From the NCBI RefSeq assembly GCF_017571525.1, contig NZ_JAGETY010000008.1, positions 1-64,000 of the forward strand: a stretch of DNA of 64,000 nt. Reading direction: 5' to 3'. This document shows positions 15,940-24,708 of this stretch, piece by piece (the stretch's first letter is position 1; each line of letters starts with the position of its first letter). The stretch comes from Hymenobacter sp. BT559. GTDB lineage: Bacteria; Bacteroidota; Bacteroidia; Cytophagales; Hymenobacteraceae. Position numbers and translations under genes: made by a program. The notes beneath the pieces were generated by a model that saw only the letters and a program-made list of their open reading frames with translations, searched no databases and was not told the origin of the DNA.

Positions 15940-16704
15940 CAGACATACGTTTCCCCGCCGCTTGAGAAGGCCCTGGCCGACCACGCTATTCTGAATGAGT
16001 TTTTTGGGCCGGTGCCCAGCGCCGCACGCCGCACGCCCATGCGCGAGCTCATTTCGACCTTGCTCTCGCACCGCACTACCCATGCCGACGAAGAGCTGGC
16101 CTACGACCGTATGCTCGAAGCCTTTGGCGATTGGGAGGGCGTGCTGCACGCGCCGCTCGACGACCTGATTCATGCCATCCGGACCACGCGCTGGCCGGCC
16201 ACGCAGGCGCCGCGCATCCAGGATATCCTGGGCCGCATCAAGGCCGAAACCGGCGGTAGCTTCTCGCTCGATTTTCTGGCCGACTGGGATACCGAGCGCG
16301 CCATGCAGTGGCTGACCGATATGCCCGGTATCGGCCTCAAAACGGCCTCGCTGGTACTACTCTTCAACTTCCGAAAGCCCGTGCTGCCCGTCGATGCCCA
16401 CGTGCACCGCGTGATGCAGCGCCTCGGCGTGCTAGGCCCCAAGGTGTCGGTCGAGAAGGCGCACCCCGTGCTGCTGGAGTTGCTCAAGCCCCACCTCGAC
16501 CCCGAGGGGCTGTTCAATTTTCACAAGCATAACTACTGGCACGGCCAGCAGATTTGCTTTTTCCAGAAGCCGAACTGTCCGCGCTGCCCGCTCAAGGGGT
16601 TTTGCAACTATTACCGGGAGCACTACGGTGAGGCCACGCCCGAGGCCCTAGCAGCCACGCCCACGCATTGGGACGCGGCAGCCTGGGGCAAGCTGCCGCA
16701 TTAA
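15934..16704 (+). CDS. Endonuclease III-like HhH-GPD DNA glycosylase
   Basis: The 256-residue protein belongs to the Nth/HhH-GPD family: helix-hairpin-helix LTDMPGIGLKTASLVLL with the conserved lysine, then VDAHVHRVMQRLG with the catalytic aspartate, and a C-terminal C-x6-C-x2-C-x5-C cluster (CFFQKPNCPRCPLKGFC) that binds 4Fe-4S. It would excise damaged bases in the cytoplasm; a separate canonical nth may exist elsewhere, since this protein is longer at the N-terminus and divergent. The start is uncertain: GTG at 15934 lies within the repeat arm, and TTG at 15961-15965 is an alternative. The sequence before about residue 10 may be repeat-derived. Confidence 0.85.
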   Translation: MVQTYVSPPLEKALADHAILNEFFGPVPSAARRTPMRELISTLLSHRTTHADEELAYDRMLEAFGDWEGVLHAPLDDLIHAIRTTRWPATQAPRIQDILGRIKAETGGSFSLDFLADWDTERAMQWLTDMPGIGLKTASLVLLFNFRKPVLPVDAHVHRVMQRLGVLGPKVSVEKAHPVLLELLKPHLDPEGLFNFHKHNYWHGQQICFFQKPNCPRCPLKGFCNYYREHYGEATPEALAATPTHWDAAAWGKLPH

Positions 16705-16805
16705 CTTTAGTAGCGCGAACTTTGTAGTTCACGTGGCGGAACGCTGCTGGTCGGCCCAGCATTACTCCGCCCATTACGCGGGCTACCAAGCCTGCGCTAC
16801 AGCTT

Positions 16806-17789
16806 ATGCGTCTCGTTCGCCACCCAGTTCTCTGCAATTACTACGTCACGTACCGCTGCAATGCGAAGTGCGCGTTTTGCGACATTTGGGAAAAGCCCTC
16901 GCCCTACATCACCCTGGCCGATGTAGAAGCCAACCTGCGCGACCTCAAGCGGCTAGGGGTCAAGGTGATTGACTTCACCGGTGGTGAGCCGCTGCTGCAC
17001 CGGCAACTGCCCGAGTTTCTGGGCCTAGCCCGCGCTATGGGCTTTATCACCACCGTGACGACCAACGGCCTGCTCTACCCCAAGAACGCCGAAAAGCTGC
17101 GCGGCAAGGTCGACATGCTGCACTTTTCGCTCGACTCGGCCGACCGCGCCACCCACGACCTGGGCCGCGGCGTGGCCTGCTACGACTTCGTGCTCGAAAG
17201 CATTCGGGTAGCCAAGGAGCTGGGTGAGCGGCCCGACATCCTGTTCACGGTTTTTCGGAAAAACCTGGCCGACCTGGAGGCCGTCTACCGCGACATCACG
17301 CAGCCCAACGGCCTAGTACTCATTCTAAACCCGGCTTTTGAATATGGTGAGGTCGAAACCGGCGAGCAGCTCACCGAGGCCGAGCTGGATTATCTGTCGG
17401 CTTTCGGCAAGCGCAAAGGCGTGTACCTCAACGAAGGCTTTATCGCGCTGCGGCGCGACGGCGGCAACCACGTAGCCGCGCCCGTGTGCCGGGCTGCCAG
17501 CACCACGCTCGTCATCTCGCCCAGCAACGAGCTCGTGCTGCCCTGCTACCACCTCGGCGAGCAGAAATTTCCCATCAACGGCCAGCTCTTCGACGTGTAT
17601 AACGCACCCGCTACCCAGCAGCTAGCTGCCCTCGAAGGCCGCCTGCCGCAGTGCGAGGGCTGCACCATCAATTGCTACATGCAGCCTAGCTTCGCGGTCG
17701 AAACCAGCAAATATTTCTGGCAGGCCCTGCCCAGCACCCTGAAATACAACTGGGAAAAAGGTACTTGGAAGCGCCTGCTCACTCAGTAA
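16806..17789 (+). CDS. Radical SAM protein of unknown function
   Basis: The 327-residue protein has the radical SAM cluster motif CNAKCAFC at residues 18-25 (C-x3-C-x2-C), then DFTGGEPLLH, TVTTNGLL and MLHFSLDSAD, which form the SAM-binding barrel. The C-terminal part has further cysteines (PVCRAAS, LPCYHLG, QCEGCTINCYM), which look like a truncated SPASM-type auxiliary cluster region. The substrate is unknown. Its stop lies four bases before the start of a gamma-carbonic anhydrase, so the two are almost surely co-translated. The start ATG at 16806 is the only good one. Confidence 0.85.
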   Translation: MRLVRHPVLCNYYVTYRCNAKCAFCDIWEKPSPYITLADVEANLRDLKRLGVKVIDFTGGEPLLHRQLPEFLGLARAMGFITTVTTNGLLYPKNAEKLRGKVDMLHFSLDSADRATHDLGRGVACYDFVLESIRVAKELGERPDILFTVFRKNLADLEAVYRDITQPNGLVLILNPAFEYGEVETGEQLTEAELDYLSAFGKRKGVYLNEGFIALRRDGGNHVAAPVCRAASTTLVISPSNELVLPCYHLGEQKFPINGQLFDVYNAPATQQLAALEGRLPQCEGCTINCYMQPSFAVETSKYFWQALPSTLKYNWEKGTWKRLLTQ

Positions 17790-17793
17790 TACT

Positions 17794-18321
17794 ATGCCCG
17801 CCCTCATCCTTCCTGTCCACGGCATTTCGCCTACTATCGGCCCCGACTGCTTCTTGGCCGACAATGCGACCCTAGTGGGCGATGTGGTGCTGGGGCGCGG
17901 CTGCACGGTGTGGTTCACGGCCGTGATTCGGGGTGATGTGAACCGCATCCGCATCGGCGACGAAACCAATATTCAGGATGGCGCGGTGCTGCACTGCACC
18001 TACGAGAAAGCGTCCCTCACCATCGGCTCGCGCGTGAGCATTGGCCACCGCGCCTTGGTACACGGCTGCACCATCGAAGACGACGTGCTCATTGGCATGG
18101 GCGCCATCGTGATGGACCATGCAGTAGTGGGTGTGGGCTGCATTATCGCCGCCGGGGCCGTAGTGCTCGAAAACACCGTCTGCGAGCCCGGCTACCTCTA
18201 CGCCGGTGTGCCCGCCAAAAAAATCAAGCCCGTGAGCGAGGCGCAGGCGGCTGGGCTGCGCCGCACGGCGGCTAACTACCGGTTGTATGCTAACTGGTTT
18301 ACCGTGGGCGCCGGCGACTAG
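17794..18321 (+). CDS. Gamma-carbonic anhydrase family protein
   Basis: The 175-residue protein is a left-handed beta-helix of hexapeptide repeats (VGDVVLG, CTVWFTAVIRGDVNRIRIGD, TNIQDGAVLH, SVSIGH-type turns). The zinc ligands are at HCTYEK, SIGHRALVHGCT, the positions expected in the YrdA/PaaY/CaiE branch. Members are trimeric; some have carbonic anhydrase activity, others none shown. It ends YLYAGVPAKKIKPVSE and a helical tail. It is coupled to the radical SAM gene. A decayed copy of its 3' end lies at 22261-22371. Confidence 0.9.
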   Translation: MPALILPVHGISPTIGPDCFLADNATLVGDVVLGRGCTVWFTAVIRGDVNRIRIGDETNIQDGAVLHCTYEKASLTIGSRVSIGHRALVHGCTIEDDVLIGMGAIVMDHAVVGVGCIIAAGAVVLENTVCEPGYLYAGVPAKKIKPVSEAQAAGLRRTAANYRLYANWFTVGAGD

Positions 18322-18355
18322 CGACAGCTAGCGATAATTTCCGCGCGCAGCGCAC

Positions 18356-20836
18356 TTATTTCGTGGCTGGCGCTTTCACAAGGAGCGTAGCACTGCCTTG
18401 TAGCGGAAGCCCCTGGGGGCTTAATCCTTCAGCAACGGCCTGAAAAGTGCCGCCCGCATCGGAGGTGAAAAATGATAGCTGTGCCTGCCCTTTTGCATCG
18501 GTCTGCAACTCGGGGGCCCAGTAGAGGGTGGCGTAGCGTGGGTCGGGGAGCGAACTGGCAGTAGCCGCGCTGTAGCGGGGCGCATAAAACTCCCGGGCTT
18601 GATAATAGCCTGGCACTTTTACCATCTGCATACCTGAACGAGCTACGGGCAGGACATCTGCCGAGCCCTGTTCAGGGAGGGTGCCATTTCGGCGTGAATA
18701 GGCAGCCACCACACCGCCGTAGGCGTTTAAGCCGAAGATGGCACCCGAATTTTGATTCATAATATCAACGGATTGGATATCGCTTATCGGAAATGAAGCG
18801 AACAATTCGGCCGATACCGGCGAGCCATCAATGAGGTACAGTGGCTCAATTAGTTTGAATTTGCCGGTGCTTTGGTCCTGCATGGTCGAAGCCTGGCGGA
18901 TGTTCATGTGATTGCCCGTCACCGCTACCCCCGCCATCCGCCCCTGCAGGTACTGGAATATGTTGCGCGTATCGCCCTGCTGCACCTGACCGGCAATCGG
19001 TATTACCACAACGTTAGGATTGGCGTAAGTACGCACGGCCCCATCGGTTGGGCCCGTACTACGGTAGCCTCTCACGTTTACCCCACCGAGCTTAATCGGT
19101 TCAGTTGGCGAGGCTTGGCTGCCTAGTGGGAGGCGCTGCTGACTACGGCGTAGGTAGGCGGGCAGGGCCGAGGCTAGCAGCGCATCGGGTGGCTGCACCT
19201 CGCCGGGCGGCGGAGCCAGCAGGCGAATGCTGAGCTCCTTCTCGCCTTTTGCGGGCTGTGCTCGCAGCACAACGGCAGTAGTATCAAGTCCATCGAGCCC
19301 GCGAAATAAAAAGTGGCCGGTCGCGTCGGTCACGGTCTGCGCTTCTCGCCTGGGGCTAGTTTGCAGGTATGAAATCGGGCGGGCGGCGGCTGGCTGATTA
19401 GCCGCAGTAAACACTTGCCCACTCACGCTCAGGCCTTGCTCGAGCGCAAAGCGTCGTTCGGGAAGCTGGCCGGCCAGCAGCTCTTTCCACACAAAGCGCC
19501 GCCAGCCTTGCGTAAGCAGCAAGTCGTTCAGCGCCAGTTGCGTTTCTGGATTGGCTGGCTCGCGAAAGTAATAGCCTGGGTCTTCAATTACCCCGGCCAA
19601 ATCAGAGCTAAGTAGTAAATGCGAGACGATAGTTGGCCCGTAGTCAGGGCCTGGCGCCTGCGCCGCAACGGCCACGGAAAAATGCCCGGCTACGGGCTGC
19701 CCCGCCGCATCGGTAGCCGTCAGGCGAATGTGTACCGCCTCGCGGGGGCCATAAGCAGGCTTGTCGGGCAGGAGCGCCAAGCGAACACCGGGCGGGTTAG
19801 GAGTGAAGAGGAGCCGTTCGCATTGCGCGGTGCTCTGCTCATCAAAAAGCGTGAGGTGAGCCAGGCCCGGCGGAAACTTTGCCTTGGGTAGCTTGACTGC
19901 AACCGGCGCGGCATCGTTCAGCGGCACGCGGGAGGCAAAAACCACCGTGCCTCGCACCTGGGCTAGCAGTAGGGCAGGGCTAGGGGGCACCCCTGCGCCT
20001 AGCCGCCGCCGAATGGTGATGAAAAAATCAGCATCGGTTTCGCTTGCGTGCAGCACGTACCCGCCGGGCTGGCTTCCGGGCAAGGCAACGGTCGTGGTCA
20101 GCCCGCCGGGCAGCATTACCAAGGCCCGGTATTGCTGGCCAACCGCGGGCGTTAGGCGAAACGACCCCATGCCAAGGTGGCGGCTCTTAAAGCTAGCGAG
20201 CACCTGGTTGCGCGCATCCACTATTGTGCCCTGCACGGCTACGCCGTGGCCCCGCGCATCCGTGGCCTTAAACCCAACTTCACTCTCTAGTCCTTCAACT
20301 AAATTGCCACCCTCGGGAAAAAAGCGGATATCGACCGGCGAACTGCTCGTCGCTACCGCTTGCTTGCCGGTGGGGCTAACGATGGCGAGGGGCCGCGTGA
20401 AGAAAAACGCCGGGCCCGCATTACGCATCCAATTGGTATAGGCCCGCACCTGATAAGTACCGGTAGGCAGCGAGTCGGGCAAGGCGATATCGCCGTGGGC
20501 TAGCCCACCCGTGAGCCGCAGGGTGCGCTGCGCCACCAGCTGCCGCCGGGGGGAAAGCAAATCGACGTACAAAACCTTACTGAGCGTATCGGGCCGATGC
20601 GAGTCAGCCTCTACTGCATACCCCTTAAACCAAATGGTTTCGCCCGCGGCATAGAGCGACCGGTCGAGGTGGAGATACGCCTTCTCAGGGAGTGCGGTAG
20701 CGTAAAAAACGCCCACGCGCTTGATAATTTGGAGAAATGGGTCTTCAGCAGTAGGAAACGTAAAGGCTCCTAACCCTAGCAGCAGGAAGCATACAAAAAT
20801 TGGTTTTAATCGGCTTTGGCGTACGGATGCAGGCAT
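18356..20836 (-). CDS. Macroglobulin-like (MG2) protein with orphan TonB plug domain
   Basis: The 826-residue protein has a signal peptide and then an MG2-type beta domain (EKAYLHLDRSLYAAGETIWFKGY, SKVLYVDLLSP, TGTYQVRAYTNWMRN). A carboxypeptidase-regulatory-like domain lies near 480-560 (VSGQVFTAANQPAAARPISY). Residues about 600-730 form a TonB-receptor plug (IFQYLQGRMAGVAVTG, PLYLIDGSPVSAELFASFPI, IQSVDIMNQNSGAIFGLNAYGG). There is no beta-barrel after the plug; a short beta domain closes the protein. The family is widespread in Bacteroidota and its function is unknown. It is convergent with the carbonic anhydrase, 34 bases apart. Confidence 0.8.
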   Translation of the reverse strand: MPASVRQSRLKPIFVCFLLLGLGAFTFPTAEDPFLQIIKRVGVFYATALPEKAYLHLDRSLYAAGETIWFKGYAVEADSHRPDTLSKVLYVDLLSPRRQLVAQRTLRLTGGLAHGDIALPDSLPTGTYQVRAYTNWMRNAGPAFFFTRPLAIVSPTGKQAVATSSSPVDIRFFPEGGNLVEGLESEVGFKATDARGHGVAVQGTIVDARNQVLASFKSRHLGMGSFRLTPAVGQQYRALVMLPGGLTTTVALPGSQPGGYVLHASETDADFFITIRRRLGAGVPPSPALLLAQVRGTVVFASRVPLNDAAPVAVKLPKAKFPPGLAHLTLFDEQSTAQCERLLFTPNPPGVRLALLPDKPAYGPREAVHIRLTATDAAGQPVAGHFSVAVAAQAPGPDYGPTIVSHLLLSSDLAGVIEDPGYYFREPANPETQLALNDLLLTQGWRRFVWKELLAGQLPERRFALEQGLSVSGQVFTAANQPAAARPISYLQTSPRREAQTVTDATGHFLFRGLDGLDTTAVVLRAQPAKGEKELSIRLLAPPPGEVQPPDALLASALPAYLRRSQQRLPLGSQASPTEPIKLGGVNVRGYRSTGPTDGAVRTYANPNVVVIPIAGQVQQGDTRNIFQYLQGRMAGVAVTGNHMNIRQASTMQDQSTGKFKLIEPLYLIDGSPVSAELFASFPISDIQSVDIMNQNSGAIFGLNAYGGVVAAYSRRNGTLPEQGSADVLPVARSGMQMVKVPGYYQAREFYAPRYSAATASSLPDPRYATLYWAPELQTDAKGQAQLSFFTSDAGGTFQAVAEGLSPQGLPLQGSATLLVKAPATK

Positions 20837-20974
20837 GAGGTAGCAGCGATTAGCTTAGAAGATGAACTACCTGTGAGCCAAGAACGAAACGCCGGATTCG
20901 AAGCTGGAGGCTAGCTGCTGCAAAGTAGAGAAAATGTTGTATACTTCTGCCAGATTTATTCGCTTCCTTCACCT

Positions 20975-22213
20975 ATGCGTCCTTCCTTCTTTTGCGGGTG
21001 GCTACTAGCCGCGCTACTTGGGAGCTGGGCGGCCCAGGCCCAGCACAGGCTAGACGGACAAGTGCGCGATGCCCGCACGCAGAAGCCGCTAGCCTACGCC
21101 AGTGTATTCTTCGCTAATTCAACCTACGGGACTACTACTGATTCGACGGGCCACTTCGTGCTGGATGGTATTCCGGATGCCCAATATGAGTTGGTGGCCT
21201 CTTACGTAGGCTATCAGCTTTATAAAAAGCAGCTAGAGGTGTCAGCAGCAGCGACTCTGACAATTCTTCTGCAGCCGAGCCCCACGCAGCTTGACGAGGT
21301 GGTGGTGCGGCCCCGTAAAAACCGCCCGTCCGATTACCAGAAGTTTTTAGTGCAATTCTTGGGTAATAGCGCGCTGTCGAGGCAGTGTCGCATTGAAAAT
21401 CCGGAAGATGTAGTCGTGGTCTACGATGAGGGCCACCGCGAACTGACGGCGGTGGCTCCGCGCAACCTGCGCGTGCTCAACCAAGCGCTCGGCTACCGTA
21501 TTACCTATTATAACTTCGATTTTAAGGTTTTCTACCGCGATAATCGTTGTGAGTTTGTAGGGGCGCCTCGGTTTGAGGAGCTCAACAGTGTCGATGCCAG
21601 GCAGCAGCAACGCTGGAGCGAAAGCCGCCGCCAGGCATATGCCGGTTCGCTGCCGCATTTTTTGCGCAGCGTGCGCGAAAACAGCCTGGCAGAAAACGGC
21701 TTTCTGGTGCAGCGTATGGTACGTGAGCTGAGCTCTACTGAAGCCCGGCAGCGTTTAGCGCAGCCCAATGATTCGCTCGCTGCGGTGCTGGAGCCCGAGC
21801 CAGGCCTGCTGGCACGCGTATATAGCCAGCCACTGCAAGCGGCCCAGGTTTGCCGCAGCGAAGGCAACCCGGCGAGGACTAGGCTACTGTTTGCTAATAG
21901 TCTGCAAGTTACGTATCAGCGTGAGCAGCCCGATGATATGTACGTGGCCTACGTGACCGAAACCAGAAGCAACAATCTGAAGGATGCCCTAGCCAATAGG
22001 TGGCTTGGCGGCCAAACGAAAACGGCCTTAGGAAAGGCGCTCTACGAACCCGTGTTGGAGCAATCACAGCTACGCTTACTTGGCCCTGACGCTATCATTC
22101 TCCCGAATGGCTACCTGACCAATCCGCTCAGCGTGAAAGTAGATGGTTACTGGAGCTTCGAAAGAATCGGCGAGGCGCTCCCACTTGATTACACTCCCGC
22201 GCCGCTGAAATAA
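20975..22213 (+). CDS. Carboxypeptidase-regulatory-like domain protein
   Basis: The 412-residue protein has a signal peptide ending AAQAQ, followed by a CarboxypepD_reg-like domain at about 25-105 (LDGQVRDARTQKPLAYASVF, TDSTGHFVLDGIPDAQYELV, ASYVGYQLYKKQLE, LDEVVVRP). The rest, about 300 residues, matches no family I recognise but is typical of Bacteroidota outer-envelope proteins that carry this domain without a receptor barrel. It is divergent from the macroglobulin/plug gene, with 138 bases between them. Function unknown. Confidence 0.75.
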   Translation: MRPSFFCGWLLAALLGSWAAQAQHRLDGQVRDARTQKPLAYASVFFANSTYGTTTDSTGHFVLDGIPDAQYELVASYVGYQLYKKQLEVSAAATLTILLQPSPTQLDEVVVRPRKNRPSDYQKFLVQFLGNSALSRQCRIENPEDVVVVYDEGHRELTAVAPRNLRVLNQALGYRITYYNFDFKVFYRDNRCEFVGAPRFEELNSVDARQQQRWSESRRQAYAGSLPHFLRSVRENSLAENGFLVQRMVRELSSTEARQRLAQPNDSLAAVLEPEPGLLARVYSQPLQAAQVCRSEGNPARTRLLFANSLQVTYQREQPDDMYVAYVTETRSNNLKDALANRWLGGQTKTALGKALYEPVLEQSQLRLLGPDAIILPNGYLTNPLSVKVDGYWSFERIGEALPLDYTPAPLK

Positions 22214-22260
22214 ACGTTTAGATGTTATTGGTATAATAAAGAAATATTTCAAAGTAGCCC

Positions 22261-22371
22261 TATCTCTATGCCGGCGTGCCGGCCCGCAAAATCAAACCCG
22301 TGAGCGAAGTATAAGCGGCGGGCCTGCACCGCACCGCCGCCCATTACCGGTTGTATGCCAGTTGGTTTTAG
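22261..22371 (+). pseudogene. Remnant of a gamma-carbonic anhydrase 3' end
   Basis: Reading from 22261 gives YLYAGVPARKIKPVSEV, then TAA, then AAGLHRTAAHYRLYASWF and TAG. The intact gene at 17794 ends with the same series (YLYAGVPAKKIKPVSE, AAGLRRTAANYRLYANWF). The two match at most positions but differ by synonymous and non-synonymous changes, so this is an old paralogous fragment, not a recent copy. Everything upstream of the fragment is gone. Confidence 0.85.
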
Positions 22372-22465
22372 GCCGATAGCAATGCCTAATAGAACCCTAG
22401 TAAGGAAACTGATAAAAAGCGTTAAAATATTCAGGAAGGAATAGGAAGTTGGGTTGTTGAGCAAA

Positions 22466-22473
22466 TAGCTTTG
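22466..22473 (+). promoter_or_regulatory. -7 box TAGCTTTG before the TM2 gene
   Basis: An exact TAnnTTTG match lies 45 bases before the ATG; no good -33 element is seen at the usual distance. Confidence 0.4.
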
Positions 22474-22517
22474 CCGATAAGTTCTACCCTTCACCATTTT
22501 TTTATTTATTCTCTTTT

Positions 22518-23144
22518 ATGAGAAACGCTTACCGTTTTGTAGTAGGTCTTGGTATCGCTGCTATCTCACTGTCGTCGTGCAGTCGCGCAAACTATGCCTT
22601 TAACAACACTGCCCCCGCCTATTTAGGCTCGGAGCAAATGCAGGCACCAGTTGCCGGTAAATCTGCCTCTGAAGAGGTGACGACTGCTGCTCCTGCAGCA
22701 GCTGCGCAGCAAGTAGCCACAGCAGCCCCGGTTCGCCACAGTGCCCGTCGCGCTGCGCATCAGGCTAGCGCCTCTACCGCTGCAAAAGAAGTAACGAGCA
22801 CCCCGGCCGCTGTTGAAAAAGAAGTAGTTGCCAAACTTGACCGCAAAGCCCTCAAGAAAGAGTTGAAGCGCCAACTGGCAGCGGCTCCGCAGGGCACAAC
22901 TGCCGATGGCAAGAGCCAACTGACTGCACTATTGCTGAATATTTTCCTGGGCGCTCTCGGGGTGCACAGGTTTTATCTAGGGTATGTGGGCCGGGGCATT
23001 TTGTACATCGCACTATTCCTGACCTCTTTCCTTATCCTGCCAGGCATTGCCTTGTTTGTGCTCGAAATCATTGACTTGATTCGTATCATCACGGGTAAGC
23101 TCAAGCCAAAGAACGGTGAGTACGGTAAGACTTTCAATAACTAA
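22518..23144 (+). CDS. TM2-domain lipoprotein
   Basis: The 208-residue protein has a lipoprotein-like signal (ISLSSCSRANYAF), an Ala/Thr/Lys-rich linker to about residue 130, and a C-terminal TM2 domain with the family motif GVHRFYLGY and two membrane helices (ILYIALFLTSFLILPGIALF, VLEIIDLIRI). The N-terminus is shared with the protein at 38791 (SCSRSDYAF). If the cysteine is lipidated and the TM2 helices sit in the inner membrane, the linker would span the periplasm; this is an inference. A bidirectional terminator follows. Confidence 0.8.
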   Translation: MRNAYRFVVGLGIAAISLSSCSRANYAFNNTAPAYLGSEQMQAPVAGKSASEEVTTAAPAAAAQQVATAAPVRHSARRAAHQASASTAAKEVTSTPAAVEKEVVAKLDRKALKKELKRQLAAAPQGTTADGKSQLTALLLNIFLGALGVHRFYLGYVGRGILYIALFLTSFLILPGIALFVLEIIDLIRIITGKLKPKNGEYGKTFNN

Positions 23145-23165
23145 TCTGCCGAATACACGTTCATA

Positions 23166-23197
23166 AAAAAGCCTCCCAAGTCGGGAGGCTTTTTTAT
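23166..23197. terminator. Bidirectional rho-independent terminator
   Basis: AAAAAAGCCTCCC pairs with GGGAGGCTTTTTT around loop AAGTC, between the convergent TM2 and CNNM genes. Confidence 0.88.
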
Positions 23198-23213
23198 GTG
23201 GGTAGTGCTAAGT

Positions 23214-24542
23214 CTAGGCAGCCAAGGGGTCTGTTTCGGCCGGAGCAGTGTTGCTGATAACCCGCAGCTGCACCATCTCGACCACGCGGCCGGTACGGCT
23301 CAGCACCCGAAACTCGTAGGGGTCGAGCACGGCCACGTCGCCGACTTCCGGAATGTTGCCGTAGAGCACATTCAGCAGGCCGCCCACACTTTCGTAGTCG
23401 TCACCCTCGGGCAAGGGGTAGGGGAGAAATTCGTTGGCATCGGGGATGGCCGTAGCGGTGTTTACGCGGTACTCGGTTTCCGAAATCTTCTCCACCACCG
23501 GTACCTCGTTGTCGTACTCGTCCTGGATTTCGCCTACCAGTTCCTCCATGATGTCCTCGATGGTGACGATGCCCGACACGCCGCCGAACTCGTCGCTCAC
23601 GATGGCCATTACAATGTGCTTGCGCTGAAACTGGCGCAGCAAGCGGTTGATTTTCTTCGTCTCGGGCACGAAATAGGCCGGACGCATAATGCGAGCCAAC
23701 TCCAGCGGCTCGCCGCGCCGGATAATGGGCAGCAAGTCCTTGACATAGAGTACTCCCACGATATTGTCGATGTTGCCCTCGTACACCGGCATGCGCGAGT
23801 AGCCTTCGCTGAAAACTGTTTCCAGAATGGTTTCCTCGGGCGCGTGCACGTTCAGGGCAGCCAGTTTGGTGCGGGGCACCATTATCTGCTTCACCATCCG
23901 GTCGTTGAACTGGAAGACGTTCTCAATCAGTTCGTGTTCCGAATCCTGAATCTCGCCGCTCTCCTTGCTTTGGTCGATGAGCAGGCGCAGCTCGTCAGAA
24001 GTGTGGGCCTCGGTGCCGTGGCCGCTGTTGTGCAGGCCCACCGCCCCTAGTAGTAGGTTGGAGGCTTTCGACAAAAACCAGGTGAGCGGCAGCGTGACGA
24101 TGTAAAAGGCCCGCAGTGGCAGCACCAGCGCCAAGCTCACGCTTTCGGGCCGCTGAATGGCTAAGGCCTTGGGAAACAGCTCACCAAACAGCACGTGCAA
24201 AAACGTGAGGATGGTGAGCCCGCCCGCAAAGGCAATGCTTTTTACCGTAGCCTCGCTAAAGGTGAGGTGCAGCTTGGGCAGCAGGTCTTCGATAATCTTG
24301 GTGAAGACTTCCTCGCCCACGGCACCCAGCAGCAGCGATGCTACCGTGACGCCAAACTGCGTAGCCGACAGGTAGTCGTAGAGCCGCCGCAGCACGCTAA
24401 TGGCTTGGCTCGCTAAGCGGCTGCCTTCTTTGGCTTTTACTTCTAGCTGCGAAAGCCGCACCCGGATGAGGGAGAATTCGGCCGCAACAAAGAAGGCGTT
24501 TACTAAAATGAGGAGAAACGTGAAGAGTAATTGGGTGCCCAT
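23214..24542 (-). CDS. CNNM/CorC-type hemolysin-family membrane protein
   Basis: The 442-residue protein, read from the ATG at 24542, has a DUF21/CNNM domain with three to four membrane helices (residues 1-190, LVNAFFVAAEFSLIRVRLSQL), a CBS pair (about 200-330, IMVPRTKLAALN, YSRMPVYEGNIDNIVGVLYVKDLL, HIVMAIVSDEFGGVSGIVTIEDI) and a C-terminal CorC_HlyC domain (EEYRVNT-type region to DYESVGGLLNVLYG). Such proteins act at the inner membrane in magnesium or cobalt efflux, or in gliding and membrane-protein assembly in some Bacteroidota. A 17-codon upstream extension starting at 24593 is less likely. Confidence 0.88.
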   Translation of the reverse strand: MGTQLLFTFLLILVNAFFVAAEFSLIRVRLSQLEVKAKEGSRLASQAISVLRRLYDYLSATQFGVTVASLLLGAVGEEVFTKIIEDLLPKLHLTFSEATVKSIAFAGGLTILTFLHVLFGELFPKALAIQRPESVSLALVLPLRAFYIVTLPLTWFLSKASNLLLGAVGLHNSGHGTEAHTSDELRLLIDQSKESGEIQDSEHELIENVFQFNDRMVKQIMVPRTKLAALNVHAPEETILETVFSEGYSRMPVYEGNIDNIVGVLYVKDLLPIIRRGEPLELARIMRPAYFVPETKKINRLLRQFQRKHIVMAIVSDEFGGVSGIVTIEDIMEELVGEIQDEYDNEVPVVEKISETEYRVNTATAIPDANEFLPYPLPEGDDYESVGGLLNVLYGNIPEVGDVAVLDPYEFRVLSRTGRVVEMVQLRVISNTAPAETDPLAA

Positions 24543-24590
24543 GAGCCGGACTAGCCACCGATACGAACCGCCGGGGTAGCCTACGTAATG

Positions 24591-24598
24591 CAAAAGTA
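24591..24598 (-). promoter_or_regulatory. -7 box TACTTTTG before the CNNM gene
   Basis: An exact TAnnTTTG match on the minus strand about 50 bases before the ATG. No TTG is found at the -33 distance. Confidence 0.4.
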
Positions 24599-24661
24599 CG
24601 CACGCTGCCAGGGTGGGTTAGCGGCGGGCGCTATAATTCAGCCATTTGGTAGCGCTTAAAT

Positions 24662-24701
24662 GAAGAAGAGGCGCCTCCCCGGCCGGGAAAGCGCCTCTTC
24701 T
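24662..24701 (-). terminator. Terminator-like hairpin after the tRNA-like gene
   Basis: GAAGAGGCGC pairs with GCGCCTCTTC around a GC-rich loop. On the minus strand it is followed by TTCATTTAAG, a weak U tract. It lies just downstream of the unusual tRNA-like gene. Confidence 0.5.
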
Positions 24702-24708
24702 AAAAAAG

